Positions 60,727 through 64,000 of a stretch of 64,000 bases of DNA are shown piece by piece (positions within the stretch are counted from its first letter, which is position 1; each line of letters begins with the position of its first letter). Source of the stretch: Pseudomonadales bacterium (lineage in GTDB: Bacteria; Pseudomonadota; Gammaproteobacteria; Pseudomonadales; IMCC2047); the NCBI GenBank assembly GCA_024234615.1, contig JACKNY010000003.1, forward strand, positions 310,001 to 374,000, read 5' to 3'. The notes under the pieces were generated by a model. The model was not told where the DNA came from. It did no database searches and saw only the letters and a list, made by a program, of their open reading frames with translations. Made by a program: the position numbers and the translations under genes.

Positions 60727-61347
60727 ATGGCCAGAAGTAAATCCAGTGGCAGATGGTTAAATGAGCATTTTAATGACCCCTATGTTAAAAAATCTCAGCA
60801 AGAGGGCTATCGCTCGCGGGCGAGTTATAAGCTGCTGGAAATTCAAAAGAAAGACCAGCTGATTAAGCCTGGCATGATACTTTTAGATCTTGGTGCTGCT
60901 CCGGGGGGCTGGTCTCAGGTGGCAGTAGAGCTGGTTGGCAAAAAAGGCTGTGTTATCGCTTCCGATATTTTGCCAATGGAACCGCTTGAGGGTGTTGAGT
61001 TTATCCAGGGCGATTTTTCCGAAGATGAGGCCTATCAGCAAATATTAGCCCTACTCAGCGGGCGTAGCCTAGACCTTGTAATTTCGGATATGGCCCCCAA
61101 TATGAGTGGTATCAATGCGGTAGATCAAGCTCGCTCGATGTACCTCGTGGAGCTAGCACTGGAGATGGCCACCCAGGTATTACGTCCTGGAGGGTGTTTT
61201 TTAGCAAAAGTCTTTCAGGGCGCAGGTTTTGATGAATTATTAGCCGCATTGCGGTCAAAGTTTGATAAGGTTCAATCCCGTAAACCGGATGCTTCGCGCG
61301 CACGATCACGGGAAAAGTATATAATAGCGAAAGGCTTTCGAGCCTGA
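60727..61347 (+). CDS. rlmE: 23S rRNA 2'-O-ribose methyltransferase RlmE (FtsJ)
   Basis: Methylates U2552 of 23S rRNA, a late step of 50S assembly. A 206-residue enzyme. The KDEK-type catalytic lysines and SAM-site ILLDLGAAPGGWSQVA are present, as are the catalytic Asp in VISDMAPNMSGI, FLAKVFQGAGFDE and SREKYIIAKGF. The start ATG at 60727 gives the normal N-terminus. ftsH follows 60 bases downstream. Confidence 0.96.
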   Translation: MARSKSSGRWLNEHFNDPYVKKSQQEGYRSRASYKLLEIQKKDQLIKPGMILLDLGAAPGGWSQVAVELVGKKGCVIASDILPMEPLEGVEFIQGDFSEDEAYQQILALLSGRSLDLVISDMAPNMSGINAVDQARSMYLVELALEMATQVLRPGGCFLAKVFQGAGFDELLAALRSKFDKVQSRKPDASRARSREKYIIAKGFRA

Positions 61348-61407
61348 TTTTATTCTTACGTCGCTTACGGCATTTGTTCAATAGCGCGTTAAAATGAGGG
61401 TATTGCC

Positions 61408-63357
61408 TTGAACGATATGGCAAAAAATTTGGTGTTATGGTTGGTAATAGCCGCTGTCTTACTGACGGTGTTTAATAATTTTAATGTTGAGCCGAAAAAC
61501 CAACCTCTTAATTACTCAGAATTTGTACGACAAGTTCAATCTGATCAAGTAACCCTCGTGACTATCGACGGTTATATCATTAGCGGCGAACGCCAAGACG
61601 GTAGTCGTTTTGAAACTGTGCGTCCTGCCCTACAGGATCCTAAGTTAATTGATGATCTGCTCGAACATCGGGTCACGGTGGTAGGCAAGCAACCCGAACA
61701 GCAAAGCATCTGGGCGCAACTATTGGTTGCCGCCTTCCCCATTTTGGTGATTCTCGCCGTATTCATGTTTTTTATGCGTCAAATGCAGGGTGGCGGTAGT
61801 GGCGGCAAAGGGCCTATGTCTTTCGGCAAGAGCAAAGCACGCCTACTGGGAGAAGACCAGGTAAACACTACCTTCGCTGACGTCGCTGGTGTTGAGGAAG
61901 CAAAAGAAGATGTACAGGAACTTGTTGAATTTTTACGCGAACCCGGCAAATTTCAGCGCCTTGGCGGACATATTCCACGTGGTGTTCTGCTAGTCGGCCC
62001 TCCCGGCACAGGTAAAACCCTTTTGGCAAAAGCGATTGCAGGCGAAGCCAAAGTTCCCTTCTTTACCATTTCCGGCTCAGATTTCGTAGAAATGTTTGTC
62101 GGTGTGGGCGCTTCCCGTGTGCGAGATATGTTTGATCAAGCAAAAAAACATGCGCCCTGTATTATTTTTATCGATGAAATTGATGCCGTTGGCCGTCATC
62201 GCGGCGCAGGCTTGGGCGGTGGACATGACGAAAGAGAGCAAACGCTAAACCAACTGTTAGTCGAAATGGACGGTTTTGAGGGTAAAGAAGGCGTGATCGT
62301 CATCGCAGCAACTAACCGTCCCGATGTGCTAGATCCCGCCTTATTGCGTCCGGGCAGATTTGACCGCCAAGTCGTTGTTGGCCTGCCGGATATCCGCGGG
62401 CGCGAACAAATCATTAAAGTGCATATGCGTAAAGTACCCTTAGCTGACGACGTGAAAGCCAATGTTATTGCGCGTGGAACTCCCGGGTTTTCTGGGGCAG
62501 ATTTGGCGAACCTGGTTAACGAAGCAGCGCTCTTTGCCGCCCGCTCGAATAACCGTACGGTAACGATGCGTGAATTCGAATTGGCTAAGGATAAAATTAT
62601 GATGGGGGCGGAAAGACGCTCCATGGTGATGTCCGAGAAAGAGAAGCTCAACACCGCCTACCATGAAGCAGGGCATACCATCGTCGGACGCTTAGTGCCA
62701 GAGCACGACCCCGTCTATAAGGTCAGCATTATCCCACGTGGAAGGGCTCTTGGCGTAACTATGTTTCTGCCGGAAGAAGACCGTTATAGCCATAGCAAAA
62801 GGGCGCTGATGAGCCAGGTATGCAGCTTGTTTGGCGGCCGCATCGCTGAGGAAATGATTCTTGGCGCAGACGGGGTAACGACAGGAGCAGCCAATGATAT
62901 TAAGCGTGCCACCGCCATGGTGCGCAGCATGGTCACTAAGTGGGGCTTGTCAGAAAAAATGGGACCCCTGATGTATGAAGAAGATGACGGCGAGGTTTTT
63001 CTGGGGCGCTCGGCTGCAGGTCATCAAAGCCATGTATCATCTGAAACCAAGCGTCTTATTGATGAAGAGATTCGCGTTATTATCGATAGCTGCTACGATC
63101 AAGCTAAGCAATTGTTGCAGGAGAATATTGAAAAACTGCACAGCATGGCCAATGCTCTTATGCTCTACGAAACACTGGATTCTGATCAAATTGATGACAT
63201 TATGGAGGGTAAAACGCCACGTCCACCTTCCGATTGGGATGAAGGTTCCTCAGGCGAATCTGGCAGCACTACCGCAAAAAAGACGACAGATATCGACACT
63301 CCAGCCGATGATACGAAGTTTAAAGACTCTCCTGGGAAACCAGCTAGCGAACATTAA
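61408..63357 (+). CDS. ftsH: ATP-dependent zinc protease FtsH
   Basis: Membrane-anchored AAA+ protease of 649 residues. Two membrane segments are at about 8-24 and 112-130. The AAA domain has Walker A GPPGTGKT at 197-204 and the second region of homology; the protease zinc motif HEAGH starts at H419. The C-terminus is acidic and low-complexity. The TTG at 61408 has the better-spaced GAGGG ribosome site and gives MNDMAKNLVLWL; an ATG at 61417 is the alternative. folP follows. Confidence 0.96.
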   Translation: MNDMAKNLVLWLVIAAVLLTVFNNFNVEPKNQPLNYSEFVRQVQSDQVTLVTIDGYIISGERQDGSRFETVRPALQDPKLIDDLLEHRVTVVGKQPEQQSIWAQLLVAAFPILVILAVFMFFMRQMQGGGSGGKGPMSFGKSKARLLGEDQVNTTFADVAGVEEAKEDVQELVEFLREPGKFQRLGGHIPRGVLLVGPPGTGKTLLAKAIAGEAKVPFFTISGSDFVEMFVGVGASRVRDMFDQAKKHAPCIIFIDEIDAVGRHRGAGLGGGHDEREQTLNQLLVEMDGFEGKEGVIVIAATNRPDVLDPALLRPGRFDRQVVVGLPDIRGREQIIKVHMRKVPLADDVKANVIARGTPGFSGADLANLVNEAALFAARSNNRTVTMREFELAKDKIMMGAERRSMVMSEKEKLNTAYHEAGHTIVGRLVPEHDPVYKVSIIPRGRALGVTMFLPEEDRYSHSKRALMSQVCSLFGGRIAEEMILGADGVTTGAANDIKRATAMVRSMVTKWGLSEKMGPLMYEEDDGEVFLGRSAAGHQSHVSSETKRLIDEEIRVIIDSCYDQAKQLLQENIEKLHSMANALMLYETLDSDQIDDIMEGKTPRPPSDWDEGSSGESGSTTAKKTTDIDTPADDTKFKDSPGKPASEH

Positions 63358-63376
63358 GTATCCCTCCGCCTAAGCC

Positions 63377-64000
63377 ATGCCCATGGCCCACACTATTCAA
63401 CCAAGGCCGTCACAGCAGTTAAACTGTGGCGGCTCAACGCTCGACCTAACCACTCCCCAGATTATGGGCATTCTGAATGTGACGCCAGACTCCTTTTCCG
63501 ATGGCGGTCGCTATTTTAGCGGCAATACTCTTTGCCTAGATAAGGCCTTAGCCCGGGCAGAACAAATGCTCAGCGAAGGGGCAGTAATTATCGATGTGGG
63601 AGGAGAGTCTACGCGACCAGGCGCCGAAGCCGTTAGCTTGCAGGAAGAGTTAGACCGAGTCATTCCAGTTATCGAAGCAATCACTAATAATTTGCCAACG
63701 ATTATTTCGGTCGACACCAGCACACCAGAAGTAATGCTAGCGGCGGCAAACGCTGGTGCTGGGCTGATCAATGACGTACGCGCCTTAACTCGGAAAGGCG
63801 CACTGGCCGCAGCGGCCACCACAGGGCTGCCGGTCTGTCTGATGCACATGCTTAATGAGCCTGAGACAATGCAGCAGCAGCCTACCTATCGAGATGTTGT
63901 CACTGAGATTTATGACTATCTTGCGGCACGCATGCTGGACTGCAGTAAAGCAGGCATAGCACCCGATAAGCTACTTGTCGACCCAGGTATCGGGTTTGGA
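63377..64000 (+). CDS. folP: Dihydropteroate synthase FolP (3' end outside window)
   Basis: Condenses p-aminobenzoate with dihydropterin pyrophosphate in folate synthesis. The reading frame stays open to the last base (208 codons). Signatures are IMGILNVTPDSFSDGG, the IDVGGESTRPGAEAV loop, ISVDTSTPEV and LINDVRAL. The C-terminal third, with the KxxG and RVHD-like segments, lies outside. The order ftsH-folP is conserved. The ATG at 63377 is used; a second ATG at 63383 is possible. Confidence 0.93.
   Translation, partial: MPMAHTIQPRPSQQLNCGGSTLDLTTPQIMGILNVTPDSFSDGGRYFSGNTLCLDKALARAEQMLSEGAVIIDVGGESTRPGAEAVSLQEELDRVIPVIEAITNNLPTIISVDTSTPEVMLAAANAGAGLINDVRALTRKGALAAAATTGLPVCLMHMLNEPETMQQQPTYRDVVTEIYDYLAARMLDCSKAGIAPDKLLVDPGIGFG

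Overview
The window looks like a chromosomal segment of a free-living, aerobic, probably marine gammaproteobacterium. Gene order points to the Pseudomonadales/Cellvibrionales side. The block ssrA-smpB-Na+ symporter-ratA-rnfH-bamE-fur-recN-grpE-dnaK-dnaJ-dapB-carA-carB-greA-yhbY-rlmE-ftsH-folP and the pair comM/ubiK next to amtB-glnK follow the order known from Pseudomonas and relatives. The tmRNA tag reads ANDENYALAA. I cannot name a genus from sequence alone. There is no rRNA operon, CRISPR array or recognisable insertion sequence.

Layout. 1-4.2 kb: biotin operon bioB(partial)-F-H-C-D with overlapping or closely spaced genes. 4.3-8.2 kb: an orphan flagellar rod-like mini-protein, a Fur-box-preceded TonB receptor, a SixA-type phosphatase, and a Spy/CpxP-like protein. 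8.2-10.5 kb: a CpxR/CpxA-like two-component pair, separated from the CpxP-like gene by a perfect CpxR-box motif. 10.5-19.5 kb: iron storage (bfd, bfr), purE, tsaC, hemF, aroE, a thiamine-binding protein, an ABC1 kinase, a YjbQ protein, a gamma-carbonic anhydrase and oligopeptidase A. 19.6-28.7 kb: an accessory glycan locus (two glycosyltransferases, SDRs, a DUF4910 peptidase-like protein, a cytidylyltransferase, PIG-L deacetylase, 3,5-epimerase, C-methyltransferase), bounded by tRNA-Arg(TCG). It probably makes and transfers a CDP-linked, possibly C-methylated sugar and is the most likely undescribed system here.

29-43 kb: a cytochrome c5-like protein, a REC-GGDEF-EAL protein with an altered receiver, an MFS/FAD-oxidoreductase pair, comM, ubiK, a nitrogen module (porin-amtB-glnK) behind a sigma-54-type promoter, a CsgG-like protein with an SH3 domain behind a G9 tract, a tandem DUF6316-like protein, a thioesterase, an unknown 74-residue protein and a double GNAT protein. 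43.6-45.1 kb: an integrase fragment beside tmRNA. The tmRNA leader carries an rrn-like boxA and a perfect long hairpin. 45-64 kb: the conserved housekeeping block, including a sigma-32-type promoter before grpE and a hairpin in the carAB leader, ending inside folP.

Most calls rest on motifs read from translated sequence and on synteny known from related bacteria. No database search was possible. The regulatory sites are consensus matches only.
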